Both the position numbers and the translations under genes were made by a program. 64,000 nt of DNA, taken from positions 24,715,968-24,779,967 of the forward strand of contig NC_084704.1 of assembly GCF_033807575.1 (NCBI RefSeq). Direction: 5' to 3'. Numbering within the stretch: the first letter of the stretch is position 1; the number at the start of each line of letters is the position of its first letter. The notes below the pieces were generated by a model. It did not search any database. It had not been told where the DNA came from and saw only the letters and a program-made list of their open reading frames with translations. Below, piece after piece: positions 43,701 through 54,240 of the stretch. This stretch comes from Cydia pomonella. Its lineage: Eukaryota > Arthropoda > Insecta > Lepidoptera > Tortricidae.

Positions 43701-45169
43701 AGCATCTGTTCGTTTTCCAGATACGGTTATTTATAAATAGAGATTTTGTTTACTTACAGAAAAATTATAACAGAGTTATAGACATGTTTCGATTTTAAAA
43801 ATACTATACCTACAAAAAAGCAATCATTGCGCGTCTCCCCCGCACTTTTAGGTTTCCAGCTAGGAACATGAAATTTACTTAATATTTTTTGAACTCGAAT
43901 ACCGCCTTACTTTCAACACAGAACCAAACCGTCTCGCACCTTTAACCCTTAGGTTATCACGGTTTACTTAGATCATCGATTTCGATGTCGAGCGTTTTTG
44001 ACTTAAAATACGTGAGCGACCCGTTTAACATATTTACCTAAACATTGAGTTGTCAATAAATTAATCCAATAATTTACCAATAAATTCATCCAAGTTGTAG
44101 TATAGTCGCTAAGTATTTTTTAAGTTTGATCGAAAATACACTTATTTTTCGGCCTGCTTTATGTCATTTAGAAGGTGATTGTATATCTTTATAGCTACAT
44201 AGTTTATACTTTTTTTGTTTGGCACAAAATTCGACTTGGGTAATACAAGCTCGAGATTATTTCTTAACATGTAGTTTTGAGTATCATGTATCGAATTATA
44301 AGAGTTTTTGTACATATATATCATACAGCCATCTATGTTTATAAAATAAAATCATTGCCAGTTTTGATACAATGTTTACTAAATAGAGGCTTATGTGTAA
44401 AAGGAAATCATCTCGCTATCAATTTTAAGCACTTTTTTTGTATAAGTAGAATTTTATTCACACTAGGGCAATAGCCCCATACCTCCATGCCGAATATAAA
44501 AAGGCTCTCTACATAAGAAAAATAAATGATTTTTAGCGTGCCAACATCTACAATTCTTTCGATGTCCTATTTTTTATACAACTTAATTATTATCATCAAT
44601 GGACGCTATCATCATTGTAATTTATGTTACTTGTCGCGCAGAGTTTATTCTAAGACGCAATGTATTATGTATATGTAACAAAATTCTCAATATATTAAGT
44701 CTTAGAATAAACTTTAATACAAGTTATTTTTAACACTTTGCATGCCGGTCGTGAGTACCACTCGCGTTATAACTCCTACGCGTAACTCGCCAATCACGAA
44801 TACCACTCGTGACACTTTTTCTTCTTAGAGTCGCGAATGCGCGAGATCGAATTTCATACTATTTCGTGCTCAGTTCGTGATTCGTTTGATGAGCAACATG
44901 TAGAGTGACGTTTAAGCTACACGAGCACATACAATTCACTAACGTGTGGCATGACGATCAGTCGCCTGCGCTGCCTAGCCAGTGCGCCACAGGCTAGCTA
45001 CGCGGACGTTTGATACTGTGTGATCATAAAGAGGGAAACATGTAAAAGTGGGCAAATAAACTATTTGTAGTGTCCTGATTTTTCAGTACCGTTAGCAATT
45101 ACCCTTGATTCAAAAAATATCACACCCAAAACATTATACGATATACAAGTGACAATAAAACCGTGTTTT
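40701..45169. other. Repeat-poor AT-rich stretch, no supported gene
   Basis: There is no frame above 71 codons and none with a known domain. Small items: CAGTTGCA and TGCAACTG form an 8-bp hairpin at about 41473-41493; CTGCAGCAG and CTGCTGCAG invert around 41600-41635; and 44735-45015 is GC-richer with alternating CACTCG(C/T)-type motifs that may be a repeat. Confidence 0.4.
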
Positions 45170-45532
45170 TTTTAGGGTTCCATAACCAAAGGGTCAAACG
45201 GGACCCTAATACTGAGACTCCGCTGTCCGTCCATCCGTCCGTCCTTCCGTCCATCCGTCCGTCTGTCACCAGGCTGTATCTCATGAACCGTGAGAGTTAG
45301 CCAGTTGAAATTTCTACAGATTATGTATTTCTGTTGCCGCTATAACAATGAATACTAAAAACAGAATTAAATAAATATTTCTTTCCAATTTCGAGGATCT
45401 CATCCAATAAGCGAAGTTAAGCAACGTTGCCGTCGGGCGGGGTCAGTACTTGGATGGGTGACCGCTTTTATAGATAGTGGTACGGAACCCTTCCTGTGCG
45501 AGTCCGACTCGCACTTGGCTGATTTTTTTTTA
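45170..45532 (+). mobile_element. Dispersed GGGTTCC repeat carrying a 5S-like insert
   Basis: TTAGGGTTCCATAACCAAAG, a CCATCCGTCC run, ACCAGGCTGTATCTCATGAA and TTTCTGTTGCCGCTATAACA are as in the copy at 29262-29468. The end is GTGCGAGTCCGACTCGCAC followed by TTGGCTGATTTTT. Between the two parts sits the 5S-like piece described next. Confidence 0.7.
45391..45466 (+). pseudogene. 5S rRNA-derived sequence
   Basis: TCATCCAATAAGCGAAGTTA, AGCAACGTTGCCGTCGGGCG, GGGTCAGTACTTGGATGGGT and GACCGC follow the 3' two-thirds of 5S rRNA (the conserved GAAGTTAAGCAACG, GGTCAGTACTTGGATGGGTGACCGC). The 5' part is missing and there is an extra GCC-type insertion, so it is a relic and not a working gene. It may be part of a 5S-headed SINE or a capture by the host repeat. 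Confidence 0.75.
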
Positions 45533-45797
45533 ATAACACGGGTTTAGATCAACGATAATTTTAAAATTAAACAAATTATAAACATTGTTTAATTTATGCA
45601 AATACATATTTGCATACATATTTGCATAATAGATATATCTGTATATAATTATCTTTTATATAAATATATCAAAGTTATTATAGGTATTACAGTAACTGTA
45701 CAAATACGTAAAACAAACAAACTGTACAAACTAAATTAATAACTAGCTTAATAGGCCCTTGGGGCATTGTCAGAGAGTCATAATAATATGCTTTAAA

Positions 45798-46265
45798 ATA
45801 TTATGTGTCGAAAAGCGAATACATGGTTTTCAAGACGGGAACCAAGTGCCCATCTCATGTCCCACCCATTCGCTTGGATGACGGGCAGCTTAGGAGGGTT
45901 AACACATTTAAATACCTTGAGCACTTGGTAGCCCACAACATGCGCAACGATACGAATATCGAGACGCACGCATGTTCAGTCGGTGTACAGCGCAAGTAAA
46001 AATTACGCTATTTTGTGCGTACTGTACATCGCTCTATACCTGCAGCGTATGACAGATGTACATGCAGCGCTCGCTCATTGTATTGCGGGTTCAATATAAT
46101 GACTCGTTCAGGGTGCGGTTGCGGCTGCCGCGGCATTGCCCGCGTCCGGCATGTTCGCGGACGCGCACGTTGACGGTTTCCATGTGACGCTGCGCAAGCG
46201 CTGTGGCGCGATAGATGCCACAGCCTCCTGAGCGTAGTTGCGGGGAGGTGGGACAGTGGCCTAAT
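45798..46265 (+). pseudogene. LINE reverse transcriptase C-terminal fragment
   Basis: The frame reads SKSEYMVFKTGTKCPSHVPP, IRLDDGQLRRVNTFKYLEHL and NMRNDTNIE, then after stops further matches such as ASGMFADAHVDGFHVTLRKR. The series K.E.M.F, FKYLGH.V..DM..D.DIE and SASGMFA.A..D.FH...RKR is a standard lepidopteran non-LTR polymerase end. Multiple stops and frame changes show it is inactive. Confidence 0.8.
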
Positions 46266-46364
46266 CAGGCACTGGTCCTCGCTCCACTTAAGTTTAGGTA
46301 CCTACTAATATACTTATTTAAGTATTTTCTGGTTACTAACAAACTATGGACACTTATTTGTCTG

Positions 46365-46660
46365 AAATAAATGCATTTTTATTATTATTGTACCAAGAAT
46401 GCTGGCAGCATTTCCTCGTCGTATAGCAATGCTGATACGTTGTGCGAGGAAGCCGTCAGCTCTTCGGTTACCAGTTACGTGAGCCAGACGCTTCGCGATT
46501 TCTGCAAAAAAAAACTTGTGCGCGCTGGGACTGCATGGCCCTACAGTTTCAACGCGAAATGGTACAAAATGGTACACTCTGCCGAGGCTATTATATTTAT
46601 TACGTTTCATAATTTCGGCGCTTTCCGCCGATCCGCCCCCTTTTACAGATTAGTCCGTTA
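46365..46660 (-). pseudogene. Truncated second copy of the PD-(D/E)XK-like LINE end
   Basis: The minus strand gives MKRNKYNSLGRVYHFVPFRV, ETVGPCSPSAHKFF and LAQRISIAIRRGNAASILGT, clearly related to 30442-31165. It ends in ACAATAATAATAAAAA, the usual simple-sequence tail. It starts beyond the PDG motif because of 5' truncation. Confidence 0.75.
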
Positions 46661-48430
46661 GATGTGGGACATTGTTTTATTTTAATCTTAAAAAATACTC
46701 CTGTATATTCATTATATTTTTAATAATAATCTTACGGCGACGCTTTAAAAAATGCGCGGCGTACTAGGGCAGAAGACCGATAGGCTGTTGGAGCGCATCA
46801 ACGATTGTAACTTACGGCGTGCAAAAGTCGTTGCACAAAATATTGGTCAGTTGAGGAGTACAGCCTACAGTTTAATTTTTTGGTCCCGTTACAGGCCCCA
46901 CCTGGTATAACGAGGTAAAATATATAATATGGATATTTTTTCTTTAATTTACAAGAGCGCTGACGGTTTTATGTCTTACGACAGTTATTGTGTATCTCCA
47001 CAGTGCAATTACTGCAATTTCTAGTTACGTGGGTAGAAATAGTAATTAATAAAGCCCCTATTTTCGCTTAACGTTGAAGGTCCGATCACGTACGGGGCAA
47101 CAGATTTTCCCGCGACGTTGTTTACTAGTTACCAAGTAATAAAAAGTAAGTTTGATAGCAAATTAGAAACTACGGGAAGGGAGGGAGTCGAGCTTACGTG
47201 ACCGACGGCGCTCGGCTCGACTTCTAAAACTTAACCCACCTACTACATAGATCTGTAAATAAAAGTTCTCAAGCCTGGTCTGAGCCATGATTCTAATTAT
47301 AAGAAGTTTCTTGTGTATTGCTTTCAGTAACTTTAACAAGCATTTTTATATATTATACTTATACACTAGCGAGCATAAAAATCGACTTACCGCAACTTTT
47401 TTATTAATTTATAAGTGGTTTTTCTTCTTCGTTTCTTGACATCGGAGTTTTCCTTGGGGTGTATTCAATTAATATTAAGTTCAACGATAACACAGCTTTA
47501 AAAAAAAATCAAGGGTCTGAAATCGGGTCTGGAACTTTCAGATTGCATTCATTTTCATAATTTGTGGGAAATTACGTGTTAATACGCCCACAAGATGCAC
47601 GCCCTTTACGCTTAAACCGAGGTACAAGGGTTGGTTATCAGTCGCTTACTCACTTATCAGAAGTTGATCGGTAAACATCTCCGCTTACAATCCAATAAAA
47701 ATCACCCACCACTGTCTGTCCACTACCTCTTCACGCTTAAACCGCCTTACCTATTTAAATGTCATTTTGTATGGAGATAGTTTGAGGCCTGGGGAAGGAC
47801 AGGATAGTTTTTATTAATCATTTGTGGGCAGAAGCTAGTCTTACAATATATTTTTTTAGTTATTTTCATTTTAACTTCTTCATATAGGTATTTATTTATA
47901 CATTTTATTTTGTTTTTAACGACTATTTCAGTTGACGGAAACAATAAAGAGGATAAACTGTAATTTATCCGGGTATTCCTTCTCTTTACCAGATGACGTC
48001 TTCCAAAGTTTCAGTAAAAACAGCAATACTGCTTTTGAGTAGAATAAAGTTTCAATATTGTTAAATTTCGAAAATTTTGTGAATAGGTCTTTACTTGTAT
48101 TATTAATTATTATTTGTAGCTGAAGTATTAAGTTTTATAAATCGTGAAAAGCGTACATGTTTTATAAATTATAATATACCGTTACCTAGCGCAAACTATA
48201 AAAAATATAAAATATATAAATAAACACTTGGCGTTATAATTATCACGGCCCAATTCAAACTTTAAGATACGTCAAACATTTGCTAAAGATACCATATGGA
48301 TTAGATATGTCAGTGTCAAAAAATACGTCTCTTCAAAAAAAACGTCACTTTTAACACTGTTTGACACTGTTGGTATTAAATTTTTTGACATATTTTTCTT
48401 TATACATGACAATCCTAATTGCTGTCCTAA
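46661..48430. other. No supported gene
   Basis: A 52-codon plus-strand frame at 46752-46910 (MRGVLGQKTDRLLERINDCN, then LRRAKVVAQNIGQLRSTAYS) looks more protein-like than its surroundings and may be a retroelement scrap, but I cannot place it. The rest is AT-rich. Confidence 0.4.
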
Positions 48431-48435
48431 ATCCT

Positions 48436-48760
48436 AAGCGCTGGTGGTCTAGCGGTAAGAGCGTGCGACTTGCAATCCGGAGGTCGCGGTTTCAAACCCC
48501 GGCTCGTACCAATGAGTTTTTTGGAATTATGTACGAAATATCATTTGATATTTACCAGTCGCTTTTCGATGAAGGAAAACATCGTGAGGAAACCGGACTA
48601 ATCCCAAAAGGCCTAGTTTACCCTCTGGGTTGGAAGATCAGATGGCAGTCGCTTTCGTAAAAACTAGTGCCTACGCCAAATCTTGGGATTAGTTGTCAAG
48701 CGAACCCCAGGCTCCCATGAGCCGTGGCAAAATGCCGGGACAACGCGAGGAAGAAGAATC
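48436..48760 (+). mobile_element. tRNA-derived SINE, full-length
   Basis: The head GCTGGTGGTCTAGCGGTAAG, GTGCGACTTGCAATCCGGAG and GGTTTCAAACCCC gives A- and B-boxes. The body is ACGAAATATCATTTGATATT, AGGAAAACATCGTGAGGAAA, GGTTGGAAGATCAGATGGCA and CTCCCATGAGCCGTGGCAAA, with a GAGGAAGAAGAA tail. A reversed copy lies at 60556-60898. The 99-codon frame across it is not a gene. Confidence 0.9.
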
Positions 48761-51640
48761 CTAATTGGAAGACAATTAATTTTATTATTTTTTATTTATA
48801 ATGTAATGTTTAACGATCATACTAAGATAAAAATACTTTTGACGAATGTAGCAAATTTACTCATAGTGTAATTTTCATCGTGAAAAAAAAGTAACCAGTA
48901 ATAGATCTATTTTTGACGTGAAAACTTCTTTAGCGGCGCTGTGCACTTTTTGTGATGGGGAAATTTTTTTAAGCTCCCTAAAAACTCGCACTCGTTCTTT
49001 TATGGCCATTTTAGTCAGTTGATCTGAAACTCTCACTTTTTACCTAGTTCAGGTAATTGCAAGACCGACATTTATTTTCTTTACACTTTAAATTGACTTC
49101 GAAACAGCATTACTGTCTGCCACAACCAGCGGCCCGTAAACCCCTACAAAGAAATAAAGTCCAAATTAACTTATTACGGTATTTTCTAAAAGGTAAACGG
49201 AATGTAATTTTTATCTCAAAACTTCGTTAATTAGCTTAAGGAAAATGCGTGCCCTTTAGCCAAAGGACTTGGGAGTTAGAAAGACATCTGAGAATAATCG
49301 ACGAAGGTAAACACAAGTGGGATATTCTTTGTATAATATAAAAATATGGTGTTGCGAAGCGAACATGAACTTGACAAGAGATGAAAAGATTAATCATGAT
49401 AGGTATATTTTATTCAGTTAAGCCATTTTACCTTCTTGTTTGTGTTAATATTTAACTCAAGAGAGATTAATAGTTAGATGATCATCATCATCAATACAAT
49501 GCGCATAATGATACAAATGCACTAAAAATCTACGTAAACTAATCTTTGATTAAAACAATATTTTAACTGTTTGCATCGTTTGACAATACTTGACTGACTC
49601 ATGTTAATAATAAGATGAGAGCTATTCATAATAAAACTCTTATTAAGATTAAATAACCTACTGTCTATAGAAATTCTACCTACATACGTTTCTTACAGAT
49701 AGACATTCCTAATCTCAATAATCAATGTTATTCAATGATTTAATCCCTAGATCCAGTTAATTATATCGATATATATATAACCTCACCCACAAAAAGTCAG
49801 CAACATGTGTAAAAACTCAGGATAAAATATTCAAATGAATATTTAATGTATTAAAATGTTAATCATAAAAAAAGGAATGTTGTATTGTACGTTTATTTCA
49901 AGTCATACTCGTACAAGTCAGAATTTACATTTGTCTAGAACACATCAACCCGAGACGAAACGCTAAATAAGAATGAAACATGGATTGAATAACATTTTGA
50001 ACGACTTTTTAAGTAGCAATCCCCGCCGTTTCCACCAAATGAGTTCTCCGTAGACAGAAGGGAATTGTCTCAATGTGTACAGCCGGCGCTTGGGATGCCA
50101 GAATTGAGACAAAAATTTTGTAGAAAGTGCTCTTTTCGCCATCCGCAAGATTAGATTCAAGAAGATAAATCTCCTTCCCCCACTTGTGTCGCCCACTTTG
50201 TCTGAAGGCTTTATTCGGGATTATTTATACAGAGCATTCGCCTCGCAGTTTGACACACTGAATACCACCGTCCTTTAGTATCTCACCAGTGGAATAGTTA
50301 CAAGTCACCTCCTGGCAAGCAGAAATGAGCCGAAATGAACCTGAAAGCTCCTTTCAAAGCTCCCTAAAGGAGTTTTCAAAAAGGCTTAGCTTAAAAGGTA
50401 TTCATTACCGGCAATCATCATTCTAGGAAGGAGCGGCAAAGAAAGTATGAATGCCAAATAAATATATAGAATCACGGAAGAAAATATGCGGTATTTTGGT
50501 AATGTTTGCGGTATTTTGCTTATACTTATATAGCTACAGAAGTGTCTAAAAGCGAAATCGTTGACTCATACGGCGAAGATATATGACGTTTAGAGTGTGG
50601 TTAATACCCAATAGGTATTTCCGGCAAGCCGATCACTTTGGCCATCTGTGGCACACTTTCTCCATAAGATCCAATTAAATTAACGAAAGCTTTGACCCGT
50701 TAATTTCACTTTGTGTTTACATCCTGTTCAGGCAACTTCAAATATATTCGGGCTGCAATATTATTCAAGACGGATTAATCTTGCTACGCTATATAAATTG
50801 AAGTTCGCTTTAAACCTTTCAATAGTGTACGAATTATGAATTTATGATACACTAGCTATGCCCACAGCCCGCCTGCGTGGTATTTAGTCTGTGTCATTTT
50901 CATCTTCTTCCCCTCATGGGTTGGATTTCTATAAAAAAGTACCTCATCCCCGAGCATTAAACTCTGCAAAAAAGCAACATACAGTATTACTTTTACATTT
51001 ATAATCCAACTAAGTCCATTTGTTTGGTAGGTACACAACATATGCATAGCACATACAGATAGTTGTTTGATGTAAGGCTGAAATCGCTTTACTTCAAACT
51101 ATTATTCATATTAATTTCAAACTTTCCCGAAAGGTTCTCACTCATCAAAGGTACTTTCTTGACACGTATTGCATAACTTGCGGAATTCGTAAACTTATTT
51201 TTACCCTTCGACATGCTGCTATCCCTAGTATACTCAAATATTCATGAAATACTTGTTCATTGCTCAACATTTTTGTTATGCTAAAGTTTTCTAACGGTTA
51301 AAGTTTCCATAAAATCATGTTTGTCACTCAATTGTCAATAAATTGAGACTAAAGGTACCCACATGTGGGGCCGTGTCTACAATATAGTGCACATATTGCC
51401 CCTTTATTAACCAGTACGCCATTTATCATTATCAATACATATTTCAGAAAATAATTATGAATTCTTCATGTGTCTATTTCGATACCAAAATAGTGGTACT
51501 TAACTACTTACCAAACAGCCCTCCCGTTATGTTCGCCTTGTCTCATTTCCATCCCAATCCTATCATCATTATTAGGAATTAACACTTAAATGCATACTAT
51601 ACTGTACTGTACGCCAAAAGCACATCAACATCATAGATGT
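48761..51640. other. No supported gene
   Basis: This is AT-rich. 49965-50420 is GC-richer, with a 77-codon minus-strand frame of no known family. 49490-49500 carries an ATC microsatellite. Confidence 0.45.
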
Positions 51641-51651
51641 TCCTTAGAAAC

Positions 51652-51689
51652 ACTAAGTTACCACCTATCATTATAGGTGGTAACTTAGT
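51652..51689. repeat. Perfect 17-bp hairpin
   Basis: ACTAAGTTACCACCTAT and its exact inverse are separated by CATT. Confidence 0.9.
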
Positions 51690-51764
51690 ACATATAGGAT
51701 GCGGCCTTCATCATAAAAACATTTATATTATATTGCAAAATTAGTTAATATATGTCTGTTCTTT

Positions 51765-52440
51765 TTAGGGTTCCGTAGTCAACTAGGAACCCTTATAGTT
51801 TCGCCATGTCCGTCTGTCTGTCTGTCTGTCTGTCTGTCCGAGGCTTTGCTCCGTGGTCGTTAGTGCTAGAAAGCTGAAATTCGACATGGATATATAAATC
51901 AATAAAACTGACAAAGTCGTTTAATAAAATCTAAAAATTAAATTTTTTTGAGGGTACCTCCCCTACACGTAAAGTGGGAGTGAAGTTTTTTTTTTGCTTC
52001 AACCCTACAGTGTGGGGTATCGTTGGAAAGGTCTTTCAAAACTAATAGCGGTCTTCAACAAACATTTTTTGATAAAGTGTATATATTCGAAGATAATCGC
52101 TCCGAAAGAAAAATAAAATGTGTCCCTCTAACTTTTGAACCATAGGTCCAAAAAATATGAAAAAAATCGTGGAAGTAGAGCTTAAGAAAGACATTAAATG
52201 AAAACTATAGCGGACATGATCAGTTTAGCTGTTTTTGAGTTATCGCAAAAAGTTTCCCCTTCATAGTAAAAAGACTTACTTTATGCAAATTTGCCTATTT
52301 GTTTAACTCGCGTGAAAGGTACCGTTTCATCCCTTGGTTAACAATTTACTATACTTTAAGCTCCAGTTTAGCTTATTGTGACGGAAGAGTAACTACGGAA
52401 CCCTACACTGAGCGTGGCCCGACATGCTCTTGGTCGGTTA
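51765..52440 (+). mobile_element. Dispersed GGGTTCCGTAGTC repeat with (GTCT)n
   Basis: TAGGGTTCCGTAGTCAACTA, a five- to six-unit GTCT microsatellite and CCGAGGCTTTGCTCCGTGGT follow, then AGCTGAAATTCGACATGGA and CCTACAGTGTGGGGTATCGT. The end is AACTACGGAACCCTACACTG, AGCGTGGCCCGACATGCTCT and TGGTCGGTTATTTATT. It is a relative of the 29262 and 45170 family in layout but with a different body. It explains the 60-codon frame at 52299. Confidence 0.65.
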
Positions 52441-52552
52441 TTTATTATTTCCCTCCATCAATAAATATGGCGACTGGCTAATGTTGCTATAAATATGAGA
52501 AAAATATTTCTCTCATGTACACGATTTGAAATCATCTTAATATTAGTGTTTT

Positions 52553-52990
52553 AGGGTTCCATACCAAAAAGGTACAAAAGGTACCCTTATACTGCGACTC
52601 TGTCCGTCCGTCTGTCTGTCACATTTTTAAATACATACCTGGACAACTAGGTAAGCTATCTAGTGAAAAAAAATATGAAGGAAAATGTGACAAAATGTTC
52701 TAATGAATTTGCAATTTAACCCCTCTTGTGGGTGTAAAACTTCTATAAGATTACACTTTGAAATCGGTTCACATGGAAAAGAATTATCTCTGAAAACCCA
52801 ACATACCGCTCGCGCAAATTAGATAATTTCCCGACAGATGGCGCTGTACTCAAAAATACTTATACTTAATATACTTCTGGTCAAAACTCTTTCGTGCTTA
52901 TACTTTAGTTACATGAGATGATTGAAAGTTTGTACGGTACCCTCGGTGTGCGACTTAAACGAACTCGCATATGACGGTTTTTTTTAATAC
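52553..52990 (+). mobile_element. Dispersed GGGTTCC repeat, third type
   Basis: AGGGTTCCATACCAAAAAGG, TGTCCGTCCGTCTGTCTGTC, CGACAGATGGCGCTGTACTC and GTACGGTACCCTCGGTGTGC, ending with a degraded CGAACTCGCATATGACGGTT and a T run. It follows the 51765-52440 copy after about 110 bases. Confidence 0.6.
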
Positions 52991-53593
52991 TGTAATTTTC
53001 CAAGCACAATCGTCCATAGATTTTGCTGCTACTAATTTAATGTCTGTATACTTACTTATTCATGTTATTTCAGGTAGGTATTTGAAAATACTTCAGAATA
53101 TTATGAAATGATGGGTGCCGAAACTATCCGGCATTTTGAAGTATTCAGAATTACTTAAATATACCTTTGGTATTTTTGCTTAGTAATCAATAACTGACTT
53201 TGTATGAGCTTTCTGCATTTTTGTTTTTGTAACGGCGAAAGCGTTTGATAGCACCGACGCGGCGGCGCGCGAAGCATAACAATGCTGTTTCCACTTCTGT
53301 TTAGATTACATAGTTTAATAGCTAAATATAACCTTAATATAAGATAATTCTGATAGTTTCGAGAATGCACTGTCAACACCGTGTTTTTACTGAATTCCGT
53401 TACCTTCGGGGTATCGGTAAGTACGTTTAAGGAAACTAAATGGCATAGTTAATTAAACATGTATAATTCTATTTGTTATATAAAAAGCAATATTTTAAAT
53501 GTTGCATAGTATTGTTGTAACACGGGCATTTTCAACTCAACCAAACAATTCAAAATTGTGACACATCAATGTCATTTTGATCGTCCGATATAG

Positions 53594-53818
53594 TACAGTC
53601 AGCATCAAAAGTAGCGGATCAAACAAGGTTTCAAAAGTATCTACCATTCTGTAACAGCTTAACAAAATGTGGTGGTTCTATGTGTAGAACGATTAAGACG
53701 GTAAAAGATTTACTTTTGAATGTAAATTTTAGAGATTTATCTATATTTGGAAAAGTTATCCAGAATATCAGATACTTTTGGCGCGTTGTTTCATCCGCTA
53801 CTATTGATGCTGACTGTA
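53594..53818. mobile_element. Tc1/mariner-like MITE, copy 1
   Basis: TA, then CAGTCAGCATCAAAAGTAGC and GGAT at the left, ATCCGCTACTATTGATGCTG and ACTG at the right, then TA. The terminal inverted repeats are about 23 bases with one mismatch. The body is non-coding. A sister copy is at 63360-63573. Confidence 0.9.
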
Positions 53819-54114
53819 CTTACGTTTAGGAGTAAATGTATAAACTCGTACTAAACACTCATCAATATGTAAACAGGCCCTAAGGCAAGTGTAAACGCTC
53901 ATAAGGGCAAGTGCTCTACCCGTGGACATTCCCCTGATTTTGGCTTTATTTTGTTCATAAATCATAAACTATTGACAATGTCACAAAACTCTTTATTTCT
54001 TATAAACCATTATTAAGTGGTCTATAATTGCAGACTAGTTTTATCACTTTAGCTAAATAGGAACCAGAGATATAAAAGAAATGTTAATCCCATATACCAT
54101 CAAATTACTATGAC

Positions 54115-54240
54115 GCCACTGTCCGTCCGTCTGTCTGTTTGTCTGTCCGTCCGTCACCAGGCTGTATCTCATGAACCGTGATAGCTAGACAGTAAAAATG
54201 TTCACAGATGATATATTCCAGTTGCCGCTAAAACCGCGTG
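54115..54240 (+). mobile_element. Fragment of the GGGTTCC repeat
   Basis: GTCCGTCCGTCTGTCTG, CACCAGGCTGTATCTCATGA, ACCGTGATAGCTAGACAGT and TTCCAGTTGCCGCTA match the middle of the 29262 and 45170 copies. Both ends are lost. Confidence 0.6.

Noticed and set aside
48436..48520. Possible tRNA gene with a TGC anticodon-like triplet
   Set aside because: The same tRNA-like head with the same 250-base body occurs reversed at 60556-60898, so it is a SINE.
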